Origin: Eucommia ulmoides
Lineage: Eukaryota; Streptophyta; Magnoliopsida; Garryales; Eucommiaceae
Assembly: GCA_016647705.1 (NCBI GenBank)
Contig: CM028335.1
Span: forward strand, 558,001 to 622,000
Direction of reading: 5' to 3'
DNA length: 64,000 nt
Within the stretch, counting starts at the first letter, position 1. The number at the start of each line of letters is the position of its first letter. Shown here piece after piece: positions 11,954 to 22,654 of this stretch. The translations under genes were made by a program, and so were the position numbers. The notes under the pieces were generated by a model. The model searched no databases. It worked only from the letters and a program-made list of their open reading frames with translations, and had not been told where the DNA came from.

Positions 11954-14086
11954 CAAAGTTTCATAAGACCTTAGTCAGCAATTTTATCAAACACCTTGCC
12001 TACGCCTTCAACCAGATTTCAATTAAAACCCAATCCTTTTCTCAGCGAAAAAGCACAAAAAACCACTGAAAAATTATGCTTCATGAATTACAGTAGACCA
12101 TACATACCTTCGGATTCCTCAAGCATGAAAAAAATTCGCCATTTTTACTGTAAAAAAAAAATAAAATATTCCACATCAGTTGAAGAATCTCCTCAAAACT
12201 TCAAATCATGATCATCCAAATGGGCTCCTGTTTCATCCCCAGGTTGAATAACTTGAATCCATTAGTTTTTGTTTTTGTTTTTTCAGAAGCACATCATGTG
12301 CCAAAGAGAAAAAAGATGAAGAGTGAAAGCAACTTTAGAGAGAAGGGGCATCACAATTATGTAGCCATTTAGAGGAACTACTACTACCACCAGTCACTTA
12401 TAAGGGGGGGGGGGGGAGCCCCCCTTTGAACCTCAACCCTCAACAGGTCCTACTGCCAAACAATTTAGAGATAAAAAAACTGTGATTTTGAAAACGATTC
12501 TCCATTAAAATTATGCATTTTCCTTCATTCATCCCATTTTTATTCAAAACCCACCAAACTTTTTCACATTAAAGTTAGCATTTTTTTTTCTAATCCCAAT
12601 TTCAAATCTGCCAAACACCCTCATCATGATCATCTCGTAGGAAACTACCCATTTCATTATTTGTCAAGAACTACCCATTCCAAGTCATCATGGGCCAAGA
12701 GAAATACATATAGGAAAGTGGGTCCCCTTCCTTTCAGACAAGCCATGTGGATTTCCTTACCACCTTCTATTTGGTTATAGACTTTAAACACCATCTCCAT
12801 AGGACTGACTTTGCAACATGCTTTCTATTCATGGCCCAGCAGAAAGAGGTCCTGCAAAAAGGTCCATGAGAGAGAGAGAGAGAGAGATGTCTTTTGAGCT
12901 GTTTGATGATTTTCAGAGTGGTAAAGAGGATCTTGCCTCAGATTCTGAAGGCCGATTGAAGCAGTGGCCTTAGTCGATCCCCATCAAACCCCAAGAGTAG
13001 GGATGAAGTAATAGTTAATGCAAGAAAAACATGATGATTTTCATTGAATTAAGGCACATAAACCCTAAAATTAATATGAACCACTTCATCTCATGATACC
13101 TTACTATCACTGTCATCATAATTACACACACAAACTTCTATACAACCATTAGCAGGAAGGATTCGTGCCTTCATCTCTTCTTCATAATTTGGAAAAGACT
13201 TATTATTATGTTCAATCCTCAATTTCTGGGGAAAATTATATTTTGGTCCCTAAATTATTGATTTTTTGGGGGGTCTATGTTGTCAAATTACACTTTTGGC
13301 CCCTCAAATTTTACATTTGTTCGCTCAGCATATGGCCTTCTAATTGAGAATATTTTTATCATTTCATTACTCTACTAAATTTAAAATATTTTTTCATGAC
13401 AACGATTTGACTAAAAAATGCGAGAGAAAAGTTTGAATTGTTGTTAGAGGAAAACATTTAAACCTTAGCAATTAAATGATGAAAATATCCCCTTAAAAGG
13501 CCACGTGTTGAATGCAATCCATTTTCCGTTCAAAATCATTAACGGTGTTTTTAATTTTGTAAAATTGAAACAAATGTTAAACTTGAGGGATGGAATGCCC
13601 AATTTGGCAAACCTTAAAGTTCACATAAACACCCCCCTTAGGGACCAGAAACGTAATTTTCCCTAAATTCTGTAACATGTTTCTTTATTGGAAACTATGA
13701 GCTTAATTTTCAGGGGAAAAAAAGGATCAAAAAACCTTTAACAATAAAAAGAAGCCTCCTTTTTTCATAAGTTTTCTAAAAAGGGAAACCCTAATCATAA
13801 TAAGATATCTAACCCTAAGCATTAAAAAAAAAAAAAAAAAAAGGAAGCGCAGAAAGTAGAATAGTAAATCACTACAGGCTTATGCATCTACTTATTACAG
13901 ATGATCTGTCTTAAATCCATTTTCTATTACTTATTACAAACAAGTACATGTCATGAAAACCCATAAATTATCAATTACAATGCATTAGAGAAAACCCTAA
14001 TCCATGATTTAAAGAGAGAGAGGGAGAGAGAGTTATACAGAGAGAGAAGTACTGTGGAGAAAGACGCCGGCAGCAGATGAAAGAGC
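11954..14086. other. Intergenic: IQD upstream region and PAP downstream region
   Basis: No supported gene. The part next to 11953 must hold the IQD leader and promoter. Visible landmarks are a run of about 13 G followed by C at 12405-12424 and GA microsatellites near 12870 and 14015. An isolated 28-codon frame on the plus strand (12887-12973) is discussed as a finding. No repeat boundaries were recognised. Confidence 0.5.
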
Positions 14087-16928
14087 TCAAATCAAGACAA
14101 CTTCACTGTGTAAATGGCCATCCTCCATCCTTATCCATGACTTGAGAGAGAAGGGTTGGTGAGTGATCTCCAAAATTCTAGCTCCCCTGGGCCAGTTCCC
14201 ATATCCACCATAGCCACTGTGCCTGGCAAAGCACAGCCACATCTTCTTGTAAGGGCAACACCAGTCCAATCCATGGTTGTGCCCTACAAACACAGCCTGC
14301 CACCACCATTCAAAAGAATACAAATCAACAGGACCACAGAGACATGGCCATCCGACCTTCCAAGTTCAAAATATTATCATTAATCCATCGTCATCACCTA
14401 CATATCTCTCAATAAATTCTCATTTTCAATTACGTAGTTATTACTGATAACGACATAACATGGTCCTGCTAGCAGGTTCCAGTAGCTACTTTCATATATA
14501 AACTACTTTAGAAACCCTCATAATTTCGATCTGGGATTCTAACAACCATGCTCACGTCCAACCACGCTTTATATGTGATGCAATTGGACAAACATCAAAA
14601 GAGAGAAAATGGACATCAGAAGACAAACAATTGAGCCATTCCAAACTAGCTTTAATACCACGTTAGCAGGTTCCAACCTCAAACAATTTGGTATCGAGTG
14701 GAATAGTTGCTTTCATATATGGACTACTTTAGGAATTCTCACAACTTCGATGTCAGATTCTAGCAGGTCCAACACTGGATAATACTACACCAAAGCAGAT
14801 TTATTGACTATATATGTTAAGGCATGTACATATGTGCCCCTTACCTTGACAGAGGGCCTTTGTTCGAGGAGTTTCATGATGCCCATTTCAGCTTCTTGAG
14901 TAGCAACCTTTTCCTTGAAAATTGAACCGATACAGTGCTTGCGTATGAAAAACCTAGGCGCGATCTCCTTATAGGCTTTACTTGGTATATGCCAGAATAT
15001 AATCTCGGGCATCCTATATTAGGAGGACAAATCTGGTTGTTGGGAGTAAATGCAGAAGAATGAAAACATGTAGAATCTTCAATATTTTCATGGTTTGGTT
15101 TGCACCCAAACAAGATTCACATAGTGTCTTGGTGAATAGTTCACAAATTTAAAATTTATGTCCATACAGTCCACGCGCTACCTTTTTTTTTTTTTTTTTT
15201 TTTCCAAAAATCCAAAATTGTTGCACTAGATGAAAATCACTGCAAAAAATTTCATGTAGTGAATTATTGGATTTCTCAAAAAATTACTATAGTGCGTGGG
15301 TTGGGTGAATAGTGGGTTGCAAAATTTAGGGCAAAAAAAGAAAACCGTCAACTTTACTTCCGAAGTGGAATTTTTCACTCTCTCAATCCAAACGAGGAAA
15401 AATATACGATTTTCTCTTTCCTCGTTTTGTTGGAAACCAGTAGCTTAAATTAATCATAACTTGTAAAAGAACAGTCAAAAATATGGTTCCATCTGTCTCC
15501 ACCTCAAGTCGGGGTTTATTTCTTGAGATTTGTGGTGGAACCAATTTGCTTGGGCACTTGAAATAACCTCGGGATACGACCCGCCCCCAGAATCTAGAAA
15601 GTACATGAATGCCACGGGCGTACTGGTATCATTTGATGATGAAAGCTTAATGACGTAGTTAGAAATACTTGGCCATAGATTTTTTGGCCCAGATATGGAG
15701 TAGGATAACGTGTTACGCTCAACCTCGTCATTCATCAGCTCCAGGCGTGTTGTGCCTCTAAAACTGCAATCATCTCCTCCTGGCATTGAAATTTTGACAT
15801 CAGGAACAAGATGCTACCTCAAATAGTGCCCGTTTAAGTGCGGAATTTAAAGTGACATTGAAATTTGTGAGTCGAATGTATTAAGTACTTTTTTTTTCAA
15901 TACTTCTAACCTCAAGAAATTCTCTCTAAACGAATTTCTGTCTCTAAAACAATATTTACAGCTTTCTCTCTCGATTTTTATTAAAATTTCAAAATTTAAC
16001 CCAACCTTTGTAGGAGAAATTTGCTGAACAACGAATTTGAGGAACACCGGGCGACGAAAACCACTCTAACGGCCACTCAAAAGGAGCATCATCATGATTT
16101 CCAAACACACTTGCCCATGGTATACCCCTAGCTCTTGTCGGAGAAATAGCCTGATCCCAATATAAGCTCGCGTTTTTAATCGGTATATTGTTGGCCGTAA
16201 TGACATCCCCGAGATAAACAACAAAGTCTGCCATTCAAATGGAAGTTTGAGTCATAATTTAATTGGCAGTAAATCAAATTTCAGAGTCAAAAAAAAAAAA
16301 AAAAAAAAAAAAAAACAGAGAGAGAGATCTTAACTCGATTTCAATTTTGTTATTCTAAGATTCAGCTTCTAAAAATGGTTATAATGCTATAATTGCTTCT
16401 TGATTACACACCTCTTCAAACTGAACCCTAATACACAAAGTTGCTCCAGTACTAGGTGATCATGGATATGATTATAATACCTTCTACAATTCATCAATAT
16501 CTGAGAAAAATGTAGAGCTGGGCAATCAGCAATAGCAAATGGAAACTGAAAATTTCAATTGTCTAATTCCAGAAACTATAAATCGCCATAACCAGAACTT
16601 CAGAAGTGTATTTGCAAGGATTAAAATGGAGATCGAACAATGCCTCACCTGGATGTTCGATATCGAGTACAGTGGACATGACCTTGACGGACTTCACGTC
16701 TTGGCGAGGCCCCCAGTCGGTCCACGCATCTTCTCCGAAGTGCAAGTCGGCGAAGAGAGCGATCCTGAACGGCGAAGAACCCTGCTGCATCTGCAGATTA
16801 TCGTCCGGCGTGGTTCGCAGAGTGACGGTCCGTCGATGTTCGTCCGACCGGACGGTTAAGAACAGGCTGAATTGGAGAGAAAGAGACGCGAAGCACATAA
16901 ATGCGAAATGGGTCAGCAATTTTGCCAT
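14087..16928 (-). CDS. PAP16: Purple acid phosphatase 16-type metallophosphatase, five exons
   Basis: Calcineurin-like metallophosphoesterase of the small plant PAP class. Exons on the minus strand are 16928-16649, 16227-16006, 15779-15503, 15013-14845 and 14296-14087. Phases 1, 1, 2 and 0 join cleanly to give 385 aa. An N-terminal hydrophobic segment (about residues 5-26) suggests a signal peptide. Metal-ligand motifs: D61-x-H63 in FADLHFGE, G100-D101 in [11 protein letters not shown]136-N-H-D in FGNHDD, H268 in IFWHIPS, and G321-H-N-H324 in [10 protein letters not shown]. The Tyr that gives purple enzymes their colour (GDxxY) is absent, and DxG is DxH as in ordinary metallophosphatases. Databases call relatives 'probable inactive PAP 16', yet all other ligands are here. 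The C-terminus has WCCPYKK and [16 protein letters not shown], highly conserved in this class. The gene appears intact; its substrate is unknown. Confidence 0.9.
15125..15335. repeat. Dispersed 220-bp repeat, copy 2 (in PAP intron 3)
   Basis: It opens 'cttggtgaatagttcacaaatttaaaattt' and closes 'gggttgggtgaatagtgggttgcaaaattt', with a 23-bp T tract inside. It is the best preserved of three related copies (others at 5265-5500 and 44405-44640). It occupies the intron between PAP exons 3 and 4. Confidence 0.65.
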
Positions 16929-19900
16929 GATCGGAGAGGAGTACAGTACAGAGGCTAGCTCAGCCGTCGGCGGCGGACAGTCGACTTGTCGAACTTCACG
17001 AAATGGGTTTGTGTCCGCAAACTCCGTTGGCTTTTGGGTTATCGTGAAAATTGCGATTAAACGACGAAATCGAGTGATTTTTTAATTAGCAAACCGATGA
17101 TTTTGAGATCAAAATGAATGATTACTCTTAATAAAGAACATTAACATTGTATGCACATGTATATATTCATTTGAACAAATACAGGACCACCGAACAAATA
17201 CAGGACCACCGAGCGCGTAGATCGAGGGACTTGGAAATACAGCAACGTTAAAACTCGGTAGAGAGAGCTTTACCGCTCTTGTAGTTCAACCTTGCTCAAT
17301 CCAGATTAGTCGAAATCCAATATAATTATCGGATATCAGATGGTTTATACCAAAAAAGAATAAAACAGAAATATAAACAAATACATCTTTTAAGGGGAGA
17401 AATAACAGTTTTATCCTCATTAATTTTTAAGAAAACCCAATTAAGACACTAAATTTATAGAATCCCCGGAATTTATATAAAATAATGTGAAAATTTCAAC
17501 ACCACCAATTTTAAGATACAAAATACCATTAAATATCCATAATATAAAATTATATTAAAAAATCCCGATGAGAACAAAATAATCTCATTTTTAAATTTTT
17601 CGAATTTTGCATGGAAAAAATATTCACCCCTTAATTTTTGGGAGTAACATGTGATTAAAATTTTCTTATCAAATTGAATTCAAATAAAACAGTTATAGTA
17701 AATAAAGATAGTGAAAATATTCGAAAAAAGAGTATTTATCATAATTAATTATACTAAAAACTCTTGCAAATAATCACGCAATAAATCATTTTTTTTTTGC
17801 ATGATTAAATTATATAATCATGATCGCATGTTTTAATACTTCATATTTTTTGCATAAAAAAATATGATTGGTGTTGAATTCAATACGTTAAGTTATTTAT
17901 GAAATTTAAAATTAGTCATTTGTGGTTATATTAAATTAAATAATTTGTGTGGAATTTAACATAATCAGTTAGTTAGGAAAGTTTAATTAATGGAATTCGA
18001 AACTTGTGTTGAATTAAAACATACAGATTATTAATATGTTGAATTCAACATTGCTCTAAATATTGGTAAACATGTACCAAAAATATATTTCACAAAAAGG
18101 AATGGTTACCAACTACAATTTCATTTATTATTTCTTCATATAATCATAACTAATTACATTTTAATTACTCTTTCATTTGATTTGATTACAAACTCATTTC
18201 GTCTAATAATCGTTTCAAAACGATATCCCTAATCATTTAATAACGTGATATCATTTTGATTCACTGTTTATGTTAAATTCACCATTGTGATGATTTTTTG
18301 ATATGCCCGTGTTGAATTCTACAAAACTGTAAAGACGTTTTTCAGTATTGATAAATAAATTTAACATGTTAAATTTAACACGCATTATTTTTTCTTGATC
18401 TGAAAAATACCATTAACATTCATTTTGAAACCCCAAAATAAGTGATCATTGTAGTATAATTTGATGATTAAGCGAACGAAAAAAAAACTGATGAAATTAT
18501 TTGATTAATCACAAGGTTTTTTTTCCTCAAATACATAAGATAACTACCCTTTGTTTTTTTTAGAATATATATGGAATATTGACTAATCAGAATAGAATCT
18601 AACAACACTTAAAATAAAGACAACTCTGATCATATATTTGAAAATGATCATTGTGTTCATTGAAAAACTATTGTGATCATTTAGTAATTTTGGTACCAAA
18701 TTAATATCGTTGGTAATCATTAAAATAATAACTCTTAATGTATTAAATTTATAAATTTGTCTGCGAGTAAGGAGGTTAATATGGTATTTTTGGCAAATTA
18801 ATATCAGACATAAAAAGATTTCGACAACAACCAATGCCATTCATTCTCCCGGAATATAGAGGAATCACGTCATTCATTGGAAGAGGAAATATTATTGGGA
18901 TTTCTCGAGGCTGGATTACTGACGACAAGTCGTGAATTGACCAATTACATTGAATAAGCAAAATTACCAAACTGGCCCTTCTTCATCTGGGAGGGCACGC
19001 CTAGTGTCTTGCTTTGAGGATGTTTAGTATTGGGCATAATTTTAGACACGTTAAACTTAACGGATCGACAAATCTGATTCTAATATTTATCATGATGCCT
19101 CCTTCTTAAATTTAAAAGAGTCACTGAAGACTCATAAAGTCAAATCCCCTTAAGGAAATGAATGATTTGAGGGATTAAGAGATTTGCCTCGAATTAATCA
19201 CGACTCTTTTAATGGAAGCTACACATAATTGATTTGCAATCTCACTATAACAAAGTGCCAGTTGTTTACATAAAACAGATAACAACTTTATAATACTTTA
19301 AAATTATGTTTTCTGCGTAAAAAATGAAGAATATGATTATAGTATTATACTGAAATCAAAATAATTATTACTAAGTTATAAAAACAAGTTAATTCTCGAT
19401 GTTACGGCGCAAGTCTTGATTAGGAAAAATACATTTTAAATTCTCCTATTTAATTTTTTTTTTATATCACAAACTATTTTTATTTTCCTAATATATAATA
19501 TATTAGGAAAACAGTTTTTTACAAAAAAGTAAGTTAAGACTGCGTACAATAAACTTAAGTTATTCGATTTTTTTTCGGATCCGTGCATAGCGGGAGCTTT
19601 GTAATAACGGATTGTCTTTTTTATATATATATATATTCATTAAAGGCCTTGAATAAATTTTGGAGGGCATAGTCGTCAAGTGAAAATTTGAAAGGCATGA
19701 CTCCTCCTTGCATAGAGTCCACGTAGACGGAATTTTGGGGGCAAAAAGCAACACATGTATTGAACACGGAAAGGTCACAAAGGGGTAGTTTTGTCAATTC
19801 ACAAGTACTTGGAAGTTACTAAATCGGTCACCGACTCGACTCGACGTAATCCGATCAACCAAAGGAAACAACAATTGGGATCTCCCTAACCACTCGCAGA

Positions 19901-19946
19901 CCCAAGCGCGTGTAAAAGAAAATAAGAGCCTTTCAAAAAGGCATAA
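16929..19946. other. Intergenic, PAP upstream region and AT-rich spacer
   Basis: Positions 16929-17090 should hold the PAP leader and promoter. At 17174-17212 the phrase 'cgaacaaatacaggaccac' occurs twice in tandem. From 17390 to 18560 the DNA is very AT-rich, with several GTTGAATTCAAC-like imperfect palindromes near 17870, 18010, 18035, 18310 and 18365. No gene or bounded element was recognised. The interval 18970-19946 is equally featureless. Confidence 0.5.
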
Positions 19947-19955
19947 ATTATTTAA

Positions 19956-22346
19956 GGGGATTTTATTATTTAGTCATTTGTAGAGTAGGTGTTTAGGATT
20001 TAGACCTGGGGATCACATTTTTTCACCCACAAATTGTTTTAAAAAAAATTCTTGTATTTTGCCTACTCTATTTAGCAATATTTACAAATTTGTCATTTTG
20101 TCATATGCAATAAGACAAAAATGGACAACAGTGAGCTAACGTTAACGTAATTGTTTAAGCACTATATTATAAAAATAAATTTTGAATTCACGTTAACGTT
20201 GTTGAATCTATGTTTTTTTTCTTTTTTTTTTCTTTTCACGTTAACGTTAACGCATTTTTCATATATTTTTTTAACGTTAACATATTTTTCATATTTTTTT
20301 TGTGTGTTTCACGTTGCCATATATTTCCTCATATGTTTGTGTGCGTTTAATGTTAACGTATTTTTTGCCACCGGGCTGTGGGTTTTAACGTTAACGTATT
20401 TTATTTTTGGGGGGTTTTGTATGTTAACGTATTTTGCTTGAATATTTACGTTAACGTCCTATCAAATACTTTATCTTATGCGTGTTAACGTTAACTACCA
20501 TATGTGGGTATTTGTCCTTTTGAACTAGATATGTGTTTGGGTTGAGTTTGCGTTAACGTTAATATACATTTTTTTGAAGTCTCATTTGTTAACGTTAACG
20601 TATTCATGTCCTTACATTTTGATGTTGACTATTTTTTTTTCCCACATTAATGCATTATTCTCATCTATTTTGTGTGGGTTTGCGTTAATATTAATACACA
20701 TTTTTTGTCTCTCTCTATGTTAACATTAACTCATTAAATGTTGTCTAAAAAATATACGTAAAAAAATCACGCAGAAATACTAACGTTAACGTAAAAATAA
20801 ACACCTCCACCTCCATCACCAATTATATCCCCACCATTAAAAAAAAAAAAAATAGATCCCAAACACAATCACTCAAAAAAAATCAAACAAGTGTCAAAAC
20901 TCTTCTGTGTTACCGTTAATGCGTTTCACGTTGTCCGGGAAAAAACATGTGTGTGAAAATCACGCAAACACTACAGTTAATGTTAATGATCTGGTAGAGA
21001 AAGAGAGAGTGAGTGAACCACCGTTAAAGCATTCATGTTGTCTGAAAAAACCATATGTGAGAAATGAAAAACGAAACACTGACATTAACGTTAAAAAAAC
21101 ACATTTTTGGGGTCTCGTTTGTGTTAACGTTAACATGTCAAACATTATTTAGAAAAACACGTTAATGTTAAAAATACACATTTAAAAATACACAACACCG
21201 CCGAATCGAACATCAATACCGCCAAAAAACACCACCAACATGAACAACACCGCCGAATCGAACATCAAACCTAGATAAAAAAAAAAGAAAAACAATTAGA
21301 ATACGATTAACTAGAGAGAGTCGGGGAGGTCCGGATCTAGCTGGTGGCCAGCGGTGGTTATCGGATCTAGCTAGTGGTGACCGATGGTTGTCCAAATCAA
21401 AAAATAACACACCACCGCCAAACAACACCGCCGAATCAAATATCAACACCGCCAAAGAATACCGCCGCCGAAGAACACCACCAAACCCAAATTGATAAAA
21501 AGTTAGGGGGAGGTGAGTGTATTAATTTGTAAAAAAAAAAATTAAAAATCAAAACTAAAACTAAAATATAGGGATGAAAATGTAATTATAACCATCATCT
21601 TCATCATCCTCTTTATCGTCTAGGAATGCAGAATACTCCACCGACAATGGCTTCGGTAATGGGATTTATTTTGGCTTGGAGCGTCATTTTGATGGCGGTG
21701 GCGTTTTGGTGGTCGAATCTGGTGGCGGTGGCGTCGGTGGTAGGATTTGATTGGGTGGGATCTGGTTTGGTTTGGTTTGATGGTCAGATCTCTCTGGTTC
21801 ACTTCGATCGATGGGCGAGGACGACGACTCCTCTTCTTTGCCGCCTTCTGGTGGTCAGATCTGGTAAAGAAGATGGTGGCTTCTTGGTCTCCACGATTTT
21901 GTCTCATTTGACGTTAGCGTCAACCTCGGCGACCTCTGCCCCGATGGCGTCAGTATTTTCGGCGTCAACGGTATTGAAATTTAGCTCCGTCTCCGGCCTC
22001 TCCTCCATCTCCGAGTCTTTCTCTCTCACACACACACAGTGTGAGTGGAAAACCTCTGTTGGTCGGACAAGAGAGTGGGTAGAGGAGAAAGATAGATGTT
22101 ATAGTAAGAGGACTGAGGGCATCGTTAACGTTTGGACATCCTGATATCTAAAGAGAGAGATGTTAGAGTGAGAGTGAGAGTAAGAGAGAGAGTTAATGTA
22201 AGTGTGAGAGAGAGGGATATATGTGTCTTTTTACGTCGTATTTTGTCTGTCTAAGGATAAAAAACTTAATTGTGGTGAATGAACAATTAGAAAATATTTT
22301 TTTTTCTCAATGGTCTCTCTAATGGGGACTAAATAATAAAAAACAC
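19956..22346. mobile_element. Non-autonomous Mutator-like element with a palindrome array
   Basis: The left terminus reads GGGGATTTTATTATTTAGTC. The reverse complement of the right terminus reads GTGTTTTTTATTATTTAGTC. They match at 17 of 20 positions with no gap. Both sides are flanked by the perfect 9-bp direct repeat ATTATTTAA (19947-19955 and 22347-22355), the target-duplication length of Mutator-like elements. No transposase is encoded. The left half carries a dense GTTAAC array. The centre (21190-21480) repeats 'caccgccgaatcgaacatcaa', and the right half (21600-22144) is GC-richer with an open frame of about 170 codons that looks incidental. GA microsatellites lie near the right end. A short-TIR element of another superfamily is possible, but hAT elements make 8-bp duplications. 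Confidence 0.72.
20135..21135. repeat. Clustered GTTAAC / CGTTAACG palindromes
   Basis: About 20 GTTAAC hexamers in 1 kb, often doubled as GTTAACGTTAAC (20240, 20484, 20588, 21123). Other sites include 20141, 20192, 20276, 20352, 20390, 20423, 20450, 20552, 20719 and 20785. Decayed forms (gttaatgttaa, gttaatattaa) lie between them. One further copy lies at 22124 near the opposite end of the element. Spacing is irregular, about 27-76 bp, so this is not a simple tandem satellite. Confidence 0.9.
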
Positions 22347-22355
22347 ATTATTTAA

Positions 22356-22622
22356 AGGGAAAATTGCCGGCCAATCCCAATTTTAGCGTGAAACTACCAA
22401 TTAAACCCCCCATGTTTGAAAATATACCAAATAATCCCAATTTACAGATTTTTTGAACCGTTAAATCCCAAATTTTATAAAAAATATAAAAATTATATGA
22501 CAAAATTACCCCTGCATGAGTCTCGCGTTCATAACTTCCTTATTTGAAGGTTTCACACAAAATCATTTTATTCAAATCAAAATAACTTTTATTGTACATA
22601 TTTTTTTTACGATATAATTATA
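22356..22622. other. Spacer between the MULE-like element and the Helitron 3' end
   Basis: AT-rich text with phrases of the type 'gaaactaccaattaaac' that resemble 'gtagtttcc' near 44280. No gene. It ends at the insertion site of the Helitron: 22622 is A on the plus strand, so the Helitron 3' end is followed by T as expected. Confidence 0.5.
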
Positions 22623-22654
22623 CTAGGGCATAACCCGTGCCTGAAGGCACGGGT
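22623..22654 (-). terminator. Helitron 3' terminal hairpin and CTAG end
   Basis: A 9-bp perfect stem (22633-22641 with 22646-22654, ACCCGTGCC / GGCACGGGT) encloses a 4-nt loop. On the minus strand it lies 6 nt before the terminal CTAG. A GC-rich hairpin just inside CTRR is the defining Helitron 3' signature and acts as the rolling-circle termination signal. Confidence 0.9.

Noticed and set aside
17390-18560. Element suggested by repeated GTTGAATTCAAC-like palindromes
   Set aside because: Ends with convincing inverted repeats and a target duplication could not be found, and the palindromes are weak.
21626-22144. 172-codon frame and an overlapping antisense frame
   Set aside because: Composition follows GC-rich repeats inside a transposon; there is no recognisable domain and it ends in microsatellite-like text.
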